From: Alphaproteobacteria bacterium 33-17
Lineage (GTDB): Bacteria > Pseudomonadota > Alphaproteobacteria > Rickettsiales > 33-17
Direction of reading: 5' to 3'
DNA: 64,000 nt
NCBI GenBank assembly: GCA_001897445.1
Contig: MKSX01000010.1
Coordinates: forward strand, 1 to 64,000
Both the position numbers and the translations under genes were made by a program. Each line of letters opens with the position of its first letter. Position 1 is the first letter of the stretch. Below the pieces are notes generated by a model, which was given only the letters and a program-made list of their open reading frames with translations, was not told the DNA's origin and ran no database searches. Below, piece after piece: positions 36,061 to 45,231 of this stretch.

Positions 36061-37092
36061 TTAATTTTGCGCTATTTTATTTTTTTTAGTATTTTGTTTA
36101 TGATTATCGGAAAGTTTTGTTCTTACAGCCTTTATACGTTTCTCTGAAACTTTTGCGCTAGCTAAATTTAACTGAACATTTTCTTGTTTAATTTTTGCTT
36201 TTGCAACTTCAGTCACTTTCTGTTTTGGTTGTTTTTTAGTAGATTTTTTAGCAATAATAGTTTCAGTAACATTACTACCATTTGATCCTAAAAACTTATC
36301 AAGAAGCGCCATCATTTTCCTGTCACGTGCGAAGCCTGTACTTCCGCCCAATACAACTGCAACTAACTTTCTATCACCACGCTTAACTGTTGTTACCAAA
36401 TTATAACCGCTCATATTAGTGAAGCCGGTTTTAAGACCTGTAACGCCTTCGTATTTATATTTTGCAAGCAGATTATTTGTAGTAGTTAGCTTTTTACCTT
36501 TAAAATTAAATTCTTTAGTTTGGAAAATTTTGAAGTATTCAGGGTAATCACGTTCAATGGCTATAGCAATTTTAGCAATATCATACGCACTGCTTTTGTT
36601 TGTAGGATTTGGAAGACCTGAAGCATTAGCATAAGTAGTATGTTTCATACCCAAATCTTTTGCTCTTTTGTTCATTAATTTAACAAAATTATGCTCGCTT
36701 CCCGCTACTGCTTCAGCTAAAACTACCGCAGCATCATTTGAAGATTTTACAACCGCAGCATATATCGCATCTCTTAATTTAATTTTAGAACCAGGCTTAA
36801 GACCAAGTTTCATTTTAGGCATTGATGCTGCATGTTTAGATACTGTAATATCCTGATTTACATCAAGTTTTTTTCTTGCAATAGCTTCAAATGTTAAATA
36901 TAAAGTCATTACCTTAGTAATTGAAGCTGGGTATCTGTGCTGAGTCGCGTTTTCTTCGTACAGAATTTTACCTGTTTTTTGGTCAACAACTAATGCAGCA
37001 TACTTATGCTTCTCAAATGCAAACGCACTTGAAGCACAAAATATTAATAAAGTAGCCACCAGAGCTATTAAATTTAATAACTTATTAACCAT
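36061..37092 (-). CDS. D-alanyl-D-alanine carboxypeptidase (S11, DacA-like)
   Basis: Penicillin-binding-protein-type carboxypeptidase that trims the terminal D-Ala from peptidoglycan pentapeptides in the periplasm. The 343-residue protein has a Sec signal peptide cleaved after Ala25 (SSAFA). The active-site motifs are complete: SITK (Ser57, Lys60), SSN (Ser117, Asn119) and KTG (221-223). The C-terminal ~80 residues are Lys/Gln-rich and lack an obvious amphipathic membrane anchor. Presence of this enzyme, with AmgK, suggests that the organism still makes a wall. Confidence 0.92.
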   Translation of the reverse strand: MVNKLLNLIALVATLLIFCASSAFAFEKHKYAALVVDQKTGKILYEENATQHRYPASITKVMTLYLTFEAIARKKLDVNQDITVSKHAASMPKMKLGLKPGSKIKLRDAIYAAVVKSSNDAAVVLAEAVAGSEHNFVKLMNKRAKDLGMKHTTYANASGLPNPTNKSSAYDIAKIAIAIERDYPEYFKIFQTKEFNFKGKKLTTTNNLLAKYKYEGVTGLKTGFTNMSGYNLVTTVKRGDRKLVAVVLGGSTGFARDRKMMALLDKFLGSNGSNVTETIIAKKSTKKQPKQKVTEVAKAKIKQENVQLNLASAKVSEKRIKAVRTKLSDNHKQNTKKNKIAQN

Positions 37093-37189
37093 ATTCCAGA
37101 TAAATTCTAAATAAATAATTGAGGGAAGTAAGTACTCTTAACAGTTTTTTTATTATATATCAAGCACTTACACTGCCCTATTTATTATA

Positions 37190-37624
37190 TTATACCTCAT
37201 TAATTATTTTATCAAAGTTTAAACTTAATAAAGACATGAGGTCATTAGAGTATCTTGTAATTGAATTTATCTGCTGGTTAATAGTATTTTCAGTTAAATC
37301 AGCTATTTGTGAAAAGCTTGTGCATGTTAAAGATTCTCTTAAATTTTTTGCATTAGCATTATAAATTTCATCTGTAAACTCAGAAGTAATATCGTTTAAC
37401 GCTTGTGCAGACTTTATAGACTGAGACACTACATTTGAAGTGTATGTAATGTAATCAAAACCGAATTTACCCATTTGCTCTAAAGCGCTATTAATATTTT
37501 CATGAGTTTGCTCATTAGCCGCAGATATATTTTCAAAGTTAATATTATTTGAAGTGATTGTTTCGCTATTAATATTGTTTACATGTGCTGCGGTAGCTTT
37601 TGTAGCTTTTTTTGCTGCTTGCAT
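37190..37624 (-). CDS. Phasin family protein
   Basis: 144-residue mainly helical protein. The middle (INSALEQMGKFGFDYITYT, then residues through SQSIKSAQALNDITSEF) matches the phasin_2 pattern: amphipathic helices that coat polyhydroxyalkanoate granules. GAGGT precedes the ATG. No PHA synthase gene is in the window. Phasin-like proteins also occur in Rickettsiales that may lack PHA, so binding to granules or membranes is inferred. It is a single gene, divergent from lemA. Confidence 0.72.
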   Translation of the reverse strand: MQAAKKATKATAAHVNNINSETITSNNINFENISAANEQTHENINSALEQMGKFGFDYITYTSNVVSQSIKSAQALNDITSEFTDEIYNANAKNLRESLTCTSFSQIADLTENTINQQINSITRYSNDLMSLLSLNFDKIINEV

Positions 37625-37748
37625 AAATTACCTCATAAGTTAAGTGGAATAGAATTAATATGAACCTAAAATTGTATAAGTCAATAAAACTTTACATCAA
37701 GATCAAAATTTTAGATAATAGATTAAAATATTTATATTATAGGTCACC

Positions 37749-38321
37749 ATGGATATTGAAATTATTGGCTATATAAGTGCAGGTCTGGCACTATTAATAT
37801 ACATTTGGTACGTAATACTTGTTAAAAGAAGGAATACTACTTTAAATGCCTTAAGCGGCATTGATGTTCAGTTAAAAAGACGACACGATTTAATACCAAA
37901 CCTAGTTGCGATAGCTTCCAAAACTATGGAATTTGAGCAAAAAATTCTTACCGATATTACTAGTATCAGAGCAGAGGCAATTCAAAAGTATAATCAAAAA
38001 GATGCAAATGATGTAACTAAGCATTTTCGAATAGAAAAGGAGCTTGCAGGAAAATTATCAAATTTTATTGTTAATGCTGAAAACTATCCATCTATAAAAT
38101 CTGATACTGCAATGCTTGAAATTCAGTCTAGCCTTCAGGATATTGAAGAGAACTTATCTGCAGCAAGGCGTTTTTATAACTCAGCCATCATGGAATTTAA
38201 TAATGCTGTTGAGATTTTTCCAGGTAATCTAATTGCTAAATTATTCGGGTTTAAATCAATGCCATTTTTTGAAACAGAAAATAAAGATAATTTAGATATT
38301 AACAATATTTTGAAAAAATAA
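37749..38321 (+). CDS. lemA: LemA family protein
   Basis: 190-residue protein with one N-terminal membrane segment (residues ~6-26) followed by a helical bundle. LemA signatures: LSGIDVQLKRRHDLIPNLVA near residue 38, then SLQDIEENLSAARRFYNSAIMEFNNAVEIFPGN-type sequence near 120-150 (seen in overlapping pieces). Function of LemA is poorly known; most of the protein is predicted outside the cytoplasm or at the membrane surface. It is followed 3 bases later by a DUF3137 gene, its common partner. Confidence 0.9.
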   Translation: MDIEIIGYISAGLALLIYIWYVILVKRRNTTLNALSGIDVQLKRRHDLIPNLVAIASKTMEFEQKILTDITSIRAEAIQKYNQKDANDVTKHFRIEKELAGKLSNFIVNAENYPSIKSDTAMLEIQSSLQDIEENLSAARRFYNSAIMEFNNAVEIFPGNLIAKLFGFKSMPFFETENKDNLDINNILKK

Positions 38322-38324
38322 TTT

Positions 38325-39299
38325 ATGGAAAATGGTGCTATAAACTTTGAAAACATTTACACAAAGCATATAGCACCAACAATAGAAGAAATAGAAGTCA
38401 AACGCCAAAAACTACTGAAAGCTAAATATATAGGAATAATAGTTATTTGGTTAGCAATAGTACCAATTTCATATGCTATACTGATAAAACTTCAGGCAGG
38501 TTATAATGCACCATTCATAGGAATTTTTTCCCATTTCGCATACATAACTTTTATTAAAAGCTTGTATCAGTTCGATATAAAAGAAAAATTATTTGCCAAA
38601 ATTTCATTAGTTTTACCTGACATACAGTATAATCATCAGTATAATGCCGACCCTGATTTTATCCGAAATTTAGAAATTACTCCTGAGTTTGATTACATGT
38701 TTTCTTCCGATACAATATCTGGAAAACATGCAAACCAAAAATTTCAGTTCTTTAAACTTAATTTACAAACTTCAAATCAAAAAAGTACGGTCAATGTTTT
38801 CAAAGGCTATATGCTTAAAGTAGATTTAAAAAAAGAGCTGTATGCGACAACTATTATAAAATCTAAAGTCATGTTCCAGATGAATTTGGAGATTTTTTCT
38901 GGTAAACAAGAGGTAGTTTTAGAAGACCCAAAGTTTAGCAAATACTTTAAAGTTACTTCTACAGATCAGCTGGAGGCTAGAAAACTTTTAACAGCAAAAC
39001 TAATGGAAAGGCTGAATAACTTATCAACAATACTTCAAACCCAAAGCTCGCTTTCTAATAAGTTTCAGGGCAATGTATTAGAATATTTGCAGGCTAAAGC
39101 TCAGAAATTATTTGAACCTGTTGTAAAAGCTGGAAGATTTAGCTGCGTGTTTTATAAAAATGAAATGATAATGTTAATACCCACAGATTATGAGTTTTTT
39201 GAATATAAAAACTTAAGCATTCCCGCAGATAAAACTATGTATGATACATTTATAAAAGATATTCAGTGTATATACAGCATTATAGATTTACTGCCTTAG
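38325..39299 (+). CDS. DUF3137 membrane protein
   Basis: 324-residue protein beginning with a soluble helix, then two membrane segments at about residues 34-55 and 62-80, and a long C-terminal domain. The DUF3137 pattern is seen in PDIQYNHQYNADPDFI, SDTISGKHANQKFQFFKLNL and FKGYMLKVDL. LemA-DUF3137 pairs are widespread, with no established biochemical role. The ATG is 3 bases after the lemA stop, so the two are co-translated. It ends 4 bases before the end of the convergent prepilin gene. Confidence 0.82.
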   Translation: MENGAINFENIYTKHIAPTIEEIEVKRQKLLKAKYIGIIVIWLAIVPISYAILIKLQAGYNAPFIGIFSHFAYITFIKSLYQFDIKEKLFAKISLVLPDIQYNHQYNADPDFIRNLEITPEFDYMFSSDTISGKHANQKFQFFKLNLQTSNQKSTVNVFKGYMLKVDLKKELYATTIIKSKVMFQMNLEIFSGKQEVVLEDPKFSKYFKVTSTDQLEARKLLTAKLMERLNNLSTILQTQSSLSNKFQGNVLEYLQAKAQKLFEPVVKAGRFSCVFYKNEMIMLIPTDYEFFEYKNLSIPADKTMYDTFIKDIQCIYSIIDLLP

Positions 39300-39303
39300 A
39301 TAA

Positions 39304-40227
39304 TCAATTAAAGCAATCTAACGCCTGAATCAAAGCATCCATAGTAGTTGCGCAGGAGGTTGTAGTTTTGTTACCGCACTGATTGGTTGAAAAACCTGCA
39401 GTATCTTTAAACGCACAAACATTGTCCTTATCAGCGTTTAATCCTTTTGTTGCATTGATAAGCTGCTGTTTATTCTTGAAATATACTATATCGTCAAAGT
39501 TAACGGCAGGATCATCTGATAATATTTGGTTTCGCGCTAAAAATGTAGCGTTTACTGCCAAATTCGCACCCGCCATTGATAGATGAGCATTTTCTTGCTC
39601 ATCAGAGTTAATACTACTACCAACTTTAGATACAATTCTTGCAGCACCACCATTAGAGGCAAAAGCACCATGACCATTTTTCCCGTGGCTAACAATAACT
39701 ACCACAGCATTATTCATAATTGTAGAGCTGGCATTACCCTGAACAGTAATACCGGCTGACACACCACAAAAGTCAGTATTAAAATTCCTTGCTGCACATC
39801 CCGCTGTTGCAGCATCACAATTACAATCCTGGATAATAGCATAGCTAAACCTTCTACCCCAGGCATCAAAGGCCAATTCATCTGGTAAATTTAAGGTTCT
39901 TACAGGAATAATACCCCAGCTCATACTACCACTACTAAAGTTTGCAGCGCACTGATAGTTAAGCCCTCCCCTTAGCGCATCGCCAAAAGCCGCATTGTTT
40001 GTAGCGATTGTACCGTTCGCAGGGCATGGGATGGAACCATTATCAAGCAAATATGCCCCAAGTGCCTTATCAATAATTTCGATTTTTTCTTTAGTTTCTA
40101 GTAACTTATCAGCATCGGTTTTTTGTGTAGCAAATGCTAAAACCACTCCTAAAGCAACAGATATAATAATCATTACAATCGATAATTCTACTAAGCTGAA
40201 TGCCTTTAATTTTACCTTGTTATACAT
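39304..40227 (-). CDS. Prepilin-like protein (type IV pilin/pseudopilin N-terminus)
   Basis: 307-residue protein with a class III signal: a basic leader MYNKVKLKA, then FSLVELSIVMIIISVALGVV, the hydrophobic helix. Predicted cleavage is after Ala9, giving mature Phe1 and the conserved Glu5. Ala instead of Gly at -1 is unusual. The large C-terminal domain contains many cysteines (DCNCDAATAGCAAR and near the end) and repeated Gly/Asn-rich stretches, fitting an exported disulfide-bonded subunit. It overlaps the end of the preceding prepilin gene by 16 bases and lies close to a prepilin peptidase. Confidence 0.8.
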   Translation of the reverse strand: MYNKVKLKAFSLVELSIVMIIISVALGVVLAFATQKTDADKLLETKEKIEIIDKALGAYLLDNGSIPCPANGTIATNNAAFGDALRGGLNYQCAANFSSGSMSWGIIPVRTLNLPDELAFDAWGRRFSYAIIQDCNCDAATAGCAARNFNTDFCGVSAGITVQGNASSTIMNNAVVVIVSHGKNGHGAFASNGGAARIVSKVGSSINSDEQENAHLSMAGANLAVNATFLARNQILSDDPAVNFDDIVYFKNKQQLINATKGLNADKDNVCAFKDTAGFSTNQCGNKTTTSCATTMDALIQALDCFN

Positions 40228-41168
40228 CTTTTTCTCACAAGTTCAGAAAATGTTAGCATATATACATTACAATCAGCCGAAGAATTAATTGTACCTGTTG
40301 CCGCATTTGCCGTACCAAAACAAAGCAAGTTTAGCGGGTTAGTCTGATTAGAGTTGCTAAGCGCAGTATAAGCATTATTACAGGAATTACCTGATAGGGT
40401 TACACCCAGGCTAAATAACACCTGAGTTTTAGTTTTATAACGCACTACATCATCGAAAGTTGTTGAGTTATTTGGTATATTAAGCACAAAAACCTCGTCG
40501 TAACCGCCACTTGTATGCGCATTTTCTACTTTCTTTGCATCAGCACCCGCAGAAGCTCTTGTACCGCTTCTGTTATAACCGCCTGCCCCGCTAGGACCAT
40601 GACTTACTATGGCATATGCAGCTCCATTTGTAACATATACTGCACCGCCGGGATTGGTAAAACGCTTTATCTTAATAACACCAGATTCCTGTGAATCAAT
40701 TGCTGGCAAAGTAGTGTTATTTGATAGCCCTCTTGAGACAACTAAATCAAATTTATTTCCCCACCCGTCTAAAATAATTTCTTTTGGAAGAAGAAGCGAC
40801 TGCACAGGGACACTTCCCATTACAATATTAGCATCCGTAAATGCTGGGGTTACAGCTGGCAAGTTTGCCGTGACGTTTACAGTTTGAGTTCCAGTGCAGG
40901 TAGTACCTGAAAAATTTTCTATTCCGTACGTTGAGCTATTTGCGCTTGTATCAATGTTAAGGGCTGCATTCCCAGGGCAAGGTAAGCGTTTATTTAGCCC
41001 CACAAAAGCTACAATTGCCTCTTCAATCATTTTCATTTTTGCCTGAGTTTGTTCATACCTGTACGAATCTGTTTGTGAAATACCTGCTGATATGGCAGAA
41101 GATGATATTATGCCGATGATTGTTAAAACTATTGCTAACTCTGTTAAACTAAAAGCTTTATTTGCCAT
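40212..41168 (-). CDS. Prepilin-like protein (type IV pilin/pseudopilin N-terminus)
   Basis: 318-residue protein related in plan to the next gene: leader MANKA, then FSLTELAIVLTIIGIISSSA, with Glu5 of the mature form. Cleavage would be after Ala5, again Ala rather than Gly at -1. The C-terminal domain shares short patterns with its neighbour (RLPCPGNAAL versus SIPCPANGTI; YAIVSHGPSGAGGYN versus VVIVSHGKNGHGAFA), so the two are probably paralogues. AAGAGAT is upstream of the ATG. It is divergent from the prepilin peptidase gene with a 64-base gap. Confidence 0.8.
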   Translation of the reverse strand: MANKAFSLTELAIVLTIIGIISSSAISAGISQTDSYRYEQTQAKMKMIEEAIVAFVGLNKRLPCPGNAALNIDTSANSSTYGIENFSGTTCTGTQTVNVTANLPAVTPAFTDANIVMGSVPVQSLLLPKEIILDGWGNKFDLVVSRGLSNNTTLPAIDSQESGVIKIKRFTNPGGAVYVTNGAAYAIVSHGPSGAGGYNRSGTRASAGADAKKVENAHTSGGYDEVFVLNIPNNSTTFDDVVRYKTKTQVLFSLGVTLSGNSCNNAYTALSNSNQTNPLNLLCFGTANAATGTINSSADCNVYMLTFSELVRKRCITR

Positions 41169-41232
41169 TTATCTCTTGACTATAAGTTCAAACATGAAAA
41201 TATCAAATTATAATTAATTTTTCAAACATTAT

Positions 41233-41973
41233 ATGATAATTGTGTATTTTTTGATATTTATGCTAGGTGGTTGCCTTGGTAGCTTCATAACGCTGGTTAC
41301 CTATAGGCTCCCCAGAAACGAGGATATAGTTTTTAAACCCTCACAATGCCCTAAATGTCATAAATCACTAGGAATTCTGCAGTTATTTCCAATAATAAGC
41401 TTCTTGTGGCAAAAGGGAAAATGCCATAACTGCAAAACAAAAATATCCATAAGATACCCAATAACTGAGGTTATTTGTGGAATTATAGCAGCAATATTGT
41501 TCTATAAATATCACAGTAATTTCAGCTTAAATTATATTATTGAGCTTGCTATATATTTAAGTTTATTTGCAATGATTATCACCGACCTTGAAAATCTAAT
41601 TGTTCCAGATGAAATAATGATCTTTCTATTTATAATATGCTCTATATATAATTACCTTAATTTTAGTGACTTTATTTTTAACTACTCTTCATCAGTTATA
41701 CTTGCCAGCTTATTATTCTTTACAGGCATAATAGTCAGCAAAATTAAAAAACGTGACTCTTTAGGCTTTGCCGATGTTAAATTTGTTGCAAGCATAGGAT
41801 GCCTGTTACCATTACACTCTTTACCAGCCTATTTATTTATTAGCGGTATCGTAGGAGTTGTAACCAGCTTAATTTCACAAAAACTTACTGATAAAGAAGA
41901 ATTTCCTTTTATCCCTGCGCTTGCTTTTTCTTTTATAATATGTTTTAATAATATTAATATATTAACATTTTAA
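41233..41973 (+). CDS. Prepilin peptidase (PilD/GspO family)
   Basis: Inner-membrane aspartyl protease/N-methyltransferase that removes prepilin leaders. The 246-residue protein has the N-terminal methylase domain with four zinc cysteines (Cys39, 42, 64, 67) and the peptidase aspartates: Asp118 in ITDLENLIVPD and Asp181 in GFADVK (the family GxGD, here with Ala in place of the second Gly). About seven membrane segments. It is followed 11 bases later by the secretin gene. It probably processes the two prepilins encoded on the opposite strand. Confidence 0.93.
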   Translation: MIIVYFLIFMLGGCLGSFITLVTYRLPRNEDIVFKPSQCPKCHKSLGILQLFPIISFLWQKGKCHNCKTKISIRYPITEVICGIIAAILFYKYHSNFSLNYIIELAIYLSLFAMIITDLENLIVPDEIMIFLFIICSIYNYLNFSDFIFNYSSSVILASLLFFTGIIVSKIKKRDSLGFADVKFVASIGCLLPLHSLPAYLFISGIVGVVTSLISQKLTDKEEFPFIPALAFSFIICFNNINILTF

Positions 41974-41984
41974 GTGTTTTAATT

Positions 41985-43736
41985 GTGCCAAATATCCAGA
42001 ATTTTTACAGAATTATTGCTTTAATTAGCACTATTTCTCTTGGGGTTACCAGTTGCAACCCCCTTGTGCAGCACAATATTAGAAACCGATACTCTGGCAC
42101 TAAGATCGATGATGACTTAGGATTAAGTAAAAGTCAGGTAGACGGTTATTTTAGCAGATACAATCAAGATAAGTTTGTAAACAATGAGCATCAAAACATC
42201 GATGACATAGAACCAATTATTGCAGAACCCCTAAAACCAAGCCTTAAAAAGGATAAGCTTGTAACTTTATCAATAAGTAACGATGTAGATGTTAAAGATG
42301 TTCTCATAGAACTTGCACGACTTGCAGAAATTGATATAGAAATTGATCCAGGCGTTAAAGGCGGTATTATATTGAAAGTAACAGACAAACCCTTAACAGA
42401 AGTAATAGACAGGGTTTCTGAGCTTGCAAGCCTTAGATATTCAATTAATGGTAATGTTTTAAGGGTAGAAGTAGATACTCCATACTCTGAGTCTTACCCT
42501 GTAGATTTTATAAATTTAGTTAGAAGTAATAAGTCATCGTATAAAGTAAATGTAGGACTTGATGGTTCGGGTGGTGGAAGTGGTGGTGGAAGCTCTTCTA
42601 TCGGTAGCGGATCACTTACAGAAATTACATCTGAGCAAAAAGATGATCTTTGGGGTACTATTACGCTCGATATCAAACAAATGATTGAATCTACTACTTA
42701 TCCCGCATCAAATATAACGCCTTATGTCACTATTAACCAACGGGCAGGTATCATAACAGTTGTAACAAATGCCAGAGTTCATCAGCGTATACGTAATTAT
42801 TTGTCAAAAGTTAAAAGTAATATATCCGCACAAGCTTTAATTGAAGCTAAAATTGTAGAAGTCTCACTGAGTGATGAATATCGCACAGGTATTAACTGGA
42901 ATATGATAGATAGAACTGGTGCTAAAATTGGTGCGAATGTATCATTTAACCCTATAGGAGAATTCACTGCAAACGCTGGTGACTTTACTCTTGGCGTTCT
43001 TAACGGACTAGGAATAAGTCAAACTAAAAGATTTAATTCAAATTCATCTGATACGCTTATATCTGCTGTTCAGCTTATGGAAACATTTGGCGCAACCAGA
43101 ACACTTTCAAGTCCAAGGCTTCATGCTATGAACAATCAGCAAGCCGTATTATCATTTGCACAGAATTTCGTATACTTTAAACTCAATATTGATCAAACTT
43201 CTTCTACTACCAGCAGCTCATCGAGTGCTGTAACAGATACTAAAGTTACCTCTGATCTTAAAACTGTACCTATTGGACTTATTCTTTCAATTCAGCCTAC
43301 AATAAACGTTGAAACAAATGAAATTACTATGGCTGTAAGACCAACAATTTCAAGAATAGTAAACCGCGTAAAAGATCCAGCAATTGTATATGCTTTAGAA
43401 AGCACAGGTATTACAAATCAGGATTTAACAAGTGAGGTTCCTGTTGTTGAAGTAAAAGAGCTTGACTCAATTGTTAAAATGAAAAGCGGCAATATCATGG
43501 TTATTGGCGGTATGATGGAAGAAAGGTCAAATAATAATGAAAGCGGCATACCACTTGCAAAAGAAATTCCTTTTTTTGGCAATCTGTTTAAGTCAAATGG
43601 TAAAATTAAAAACACTATTCAGACTATAGTATTTTTAAAAGCAACTATTCTTCCAGGTGGTTCAAATTATACGCCTGCTGATAAAGATTTCTATAATACC
43701 TTTACAAATGACCCCAATGCATTACAATTGAAATAA
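41985..43736 (+). CDS. Secretin lipoprotein (MshL/PilQ/GspD family)
   Basis: Outer-membrane channel subunit of a type IV pilus or type II-like secretion system, 583 residues from a GTG start. The signal peptide ends in a lipobox (GVTSC, Cys24), so it is probably lipidated. Then come an STN/N0-like domain (~90-165), a Gly/Ser linker (194-209), an N1-type domain (~235-280) and the secretin core (~285-560) with VPVVEVKELDS at 485-495 and GIPLAKEIPFFGNLFKSN near 522. The core is closest to MshL-type secretins. A Ser-rich insert lies at 405-415. No pilotin gene is seen. Confidence 0.9.
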   Translation: MPNIQNFYRIIALISTISLGVTSCNPLVQHNIRNRYSGTKIDDDLGLSKSQVDGYFSRYNQDKFVNNEHQNIDDIEPIIAEPLKPSLKKDKLVTLSISNDVDVKDVLIELARLAEIDIEIDPGVKGGIILKVTDKPLTEVIDRVSELASLRYSINGNVLRVEVDTPYSESYPVDFINLVRSNKSSYKVNVGLDGSGGGSGGGSSSIGSGSLTEITSEQKDDLWGTITLDIKQMIESTTYPASNITPYVTINQRAGIITVVTNARVHQRIRNYLSKVKSNISAQALIEAKIVEVSLSDEYRTGINWNMIDRTGAKIGANVSFNPIGEFTANAGDFTLGVLNGLGISQTKRFNSNSSDTLISAVQLMETFGATRTLSSPRLHAMNNQQAVLSFAQNFVYFKLNIDQTSSTTSSSSSAVTDTKVTSDLKTVPIGLILSIQPTINVETNEITMAVRPTISRIVNRVKDPAIVYALESTGITNQDLTSEVPVVEVKELDSIVKMKSGNIMVIGGMMEERSNNNESGIPLAKEIPFFGNLFKSNGKIKNTIQTIVFLKATILPGGSNYTPADKDFYNTFTNDPNALQLK

Positions 43737-43757
43737 ATTTTTAAATTGTAATACAAG

Positions 43758-44525
43758 ATGCTAGCACTACTTAAATTTTTTGCTCTATCGGTTAAGCGTG
43801 ATAGATTATTGATTTCATTATTTTTGCTAATCTTTATTAGTTCTGCTTTTTCAATATTTTTTGGTGGCAATGCTATAGCAGAGCAAACGCAAATGATAGT
43901 AGCCTATATTGCTTCCTCAAGCAGAATTATTATCAATCTTGGTATGATAGTTTTTATTATAACGCACATAACAAGGTTATTTTATAATAAAGAAATTGAT
44001 TTTGTATTATCCAAGCCCATTTCAAGAAAATCTATTATTTGTGCATATACACTTGGTATAAGTTTACTTTCCCTCTTAATAGCCTTAATACCAACAGCAT
44101 TGCTAATCGCATTTGGTAGTTTAATTCAAAATACTTTTATTTGGTTTATATCTTTTACATTTGAAATTGTCATAACTACAACCTTCGCCTTTTTAACCTC
44201 CCTTTTCTTTCGCAGTCAGGTTTCAGCTATCCTTGCCTCTTTTACGTTTTACATAGGCGCTAGAATGATGGGCTTTTTCTATATGTCTGCAAGATATGAT
44301 TATATCTATACAGGTATTGATTCTCTTTCAAAGTGGCTGCCTCAGAAAATAATGTACATAACTTCTGTAGTTCTTCCGCGCTTCGATCTTTACACCCAAA
44401 CTAACTGGCTTTTATATGAGATTAAGTCTTACGAAAATATAAAATTCATAGCAGTACAAGCTGTTATGTATATAATAATTCTTCACTTTGCAGCCTTTTA
44501 TGATATTGAAAAAAAAGAATTTTAA
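43758..44525 (+). CDS. ABC-2-like membrane permease
   Basis: 255-residue polytopic membrane protein with about six segments. Arrangement and sequence (LFYNKEIDFVLSKPISRKSI followed by paired hydrophobic helices, FLTSLFFRSQVSAIL) resemble ABC-2 type permeases, in which 'LSKPISR' is a common cytoplasmic motif. No ATPase gene is adjacent, so the transporter would need a partner from elsewhere. It follows the secretin by 21 bases and overlaps the next gene, so it belongs to the prepilin peptidase-secretin operon. Substrate unknown. Confidence 0.65.
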   Translation: MLALLKFFALSVKRDRLLISLFLLIFISSAFSIFFGGNAIAEQTQMIVAYIASSSRIIINLGMIVFIITHITRLFYNKEIDFVLSKPISRKSIICAYTLGISLLSLLIALIPTALLIAFGSLIQNTFIWFISFTFEIVITTTFAFLTSLFFRSQVSAILASFTFYIGARMMGFFYMSARYDYIYTGIDSLSKWLPQKIMYITSVVLPRFDLYTQTNWLLYEIKSYENIKFIAVQAVMYIIILHFAAFYDIEKKEF

Positions 44526-45228
44526 TATTAGCCAAATTACAGACAAGGTTAACTTAAACCTAACTGTTTTCTTGATTTTTTTTGGTATTAATTCATTTTA
44601 TTATTATCTTAATCGCCATAATTTTGCAGAACTTAGCATACAAGAAAGACTGCCGTCTGAAAAAGAAGTGATTTTTAACTCACTTGGTGATAACGAGGCT
44701 TATTTCAGGGTTTTAGCCCTTGAGCTTCAGTATATGGGTGATACTTACGGCAGAAGTACACCTCTTAAAGATTATGATTATAAATTATTGTACAACTGGT
44801 TTAAACTCCTTGATAAACTTGACAATGAATCTGATTACGTTCCATCACTCGCATCATATTATTATAGCATGACTCCTAGGATAAAAGATATTCAGTACCT
44901 GGTAGATTATTTAAAGGAACATTCTCTAGACAGGATTGATACTAAATGGTGGTGGATTTATCAGGCTTCATATTTAGCTTTCCATAAACTTGAAGATCAA
45001 AAACAAGGTATTGAAATCGCAGATCATTTAGTAAATGCTAAAGGAGATTTACCTATTTGGGTAAGACAGTTACCAGCCATTTACCATGAAAAAGTTGGCG
45101 ATAAAGAAGAAGCATTTTTAATTATCAAAAATATTATGGATAATATTGATAATATTTCAGAACATGAATTAAACTTTATGAATATATTCCTGAAGGACAG
45201 ATTAAAGATCATCGAAAACAATAATTAG
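44500..45228 (+). CDS. Hypothetical membrane-anchored protein of the secretin operon
   Basis: Not recognised with confidence. From the ATG at 44500 it has 242 residues (a TTG four codons earlier is also in frame). One hydrophobic segment (LNLTVFLIFFGINSFYYYL, ~18-36) near the N-terminus probably anchors it, with the rest periplasmic. The remainder is helical, with TPR-like stretches (WWWIYQASYLAFHKLEDQKQ; AIYHEKVGDKEEAFLIIKNI). It overlaps the upstream permease by 26 bases, indicating translational coupling. A role in assembly of the secretin system is inferred from position. Confidence 0.55.
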   Translation: MILKKKNFNISQITDKVNLNLTVFLIFFGINSFYYYLNRHNFAELSIQERLPSEKEVIFNSLGDNEAYFRVLALELQYMGDTYGRSTPLKDYDYKLLYNWFKLLDKLDNESDYVPSLASYYYSMTPRIKDIQYLVDYLKEHSLDRIDTKWWWIYQASYLAFHKLEDQKQGIEIADHLVNAKGDLPIWVRQLPAIYHEKVGDKEEAFLIIKNIMDNIDNISEHELNFMNIFLKDRLKIIENNN

Positions 45229-45231
45229 AAA

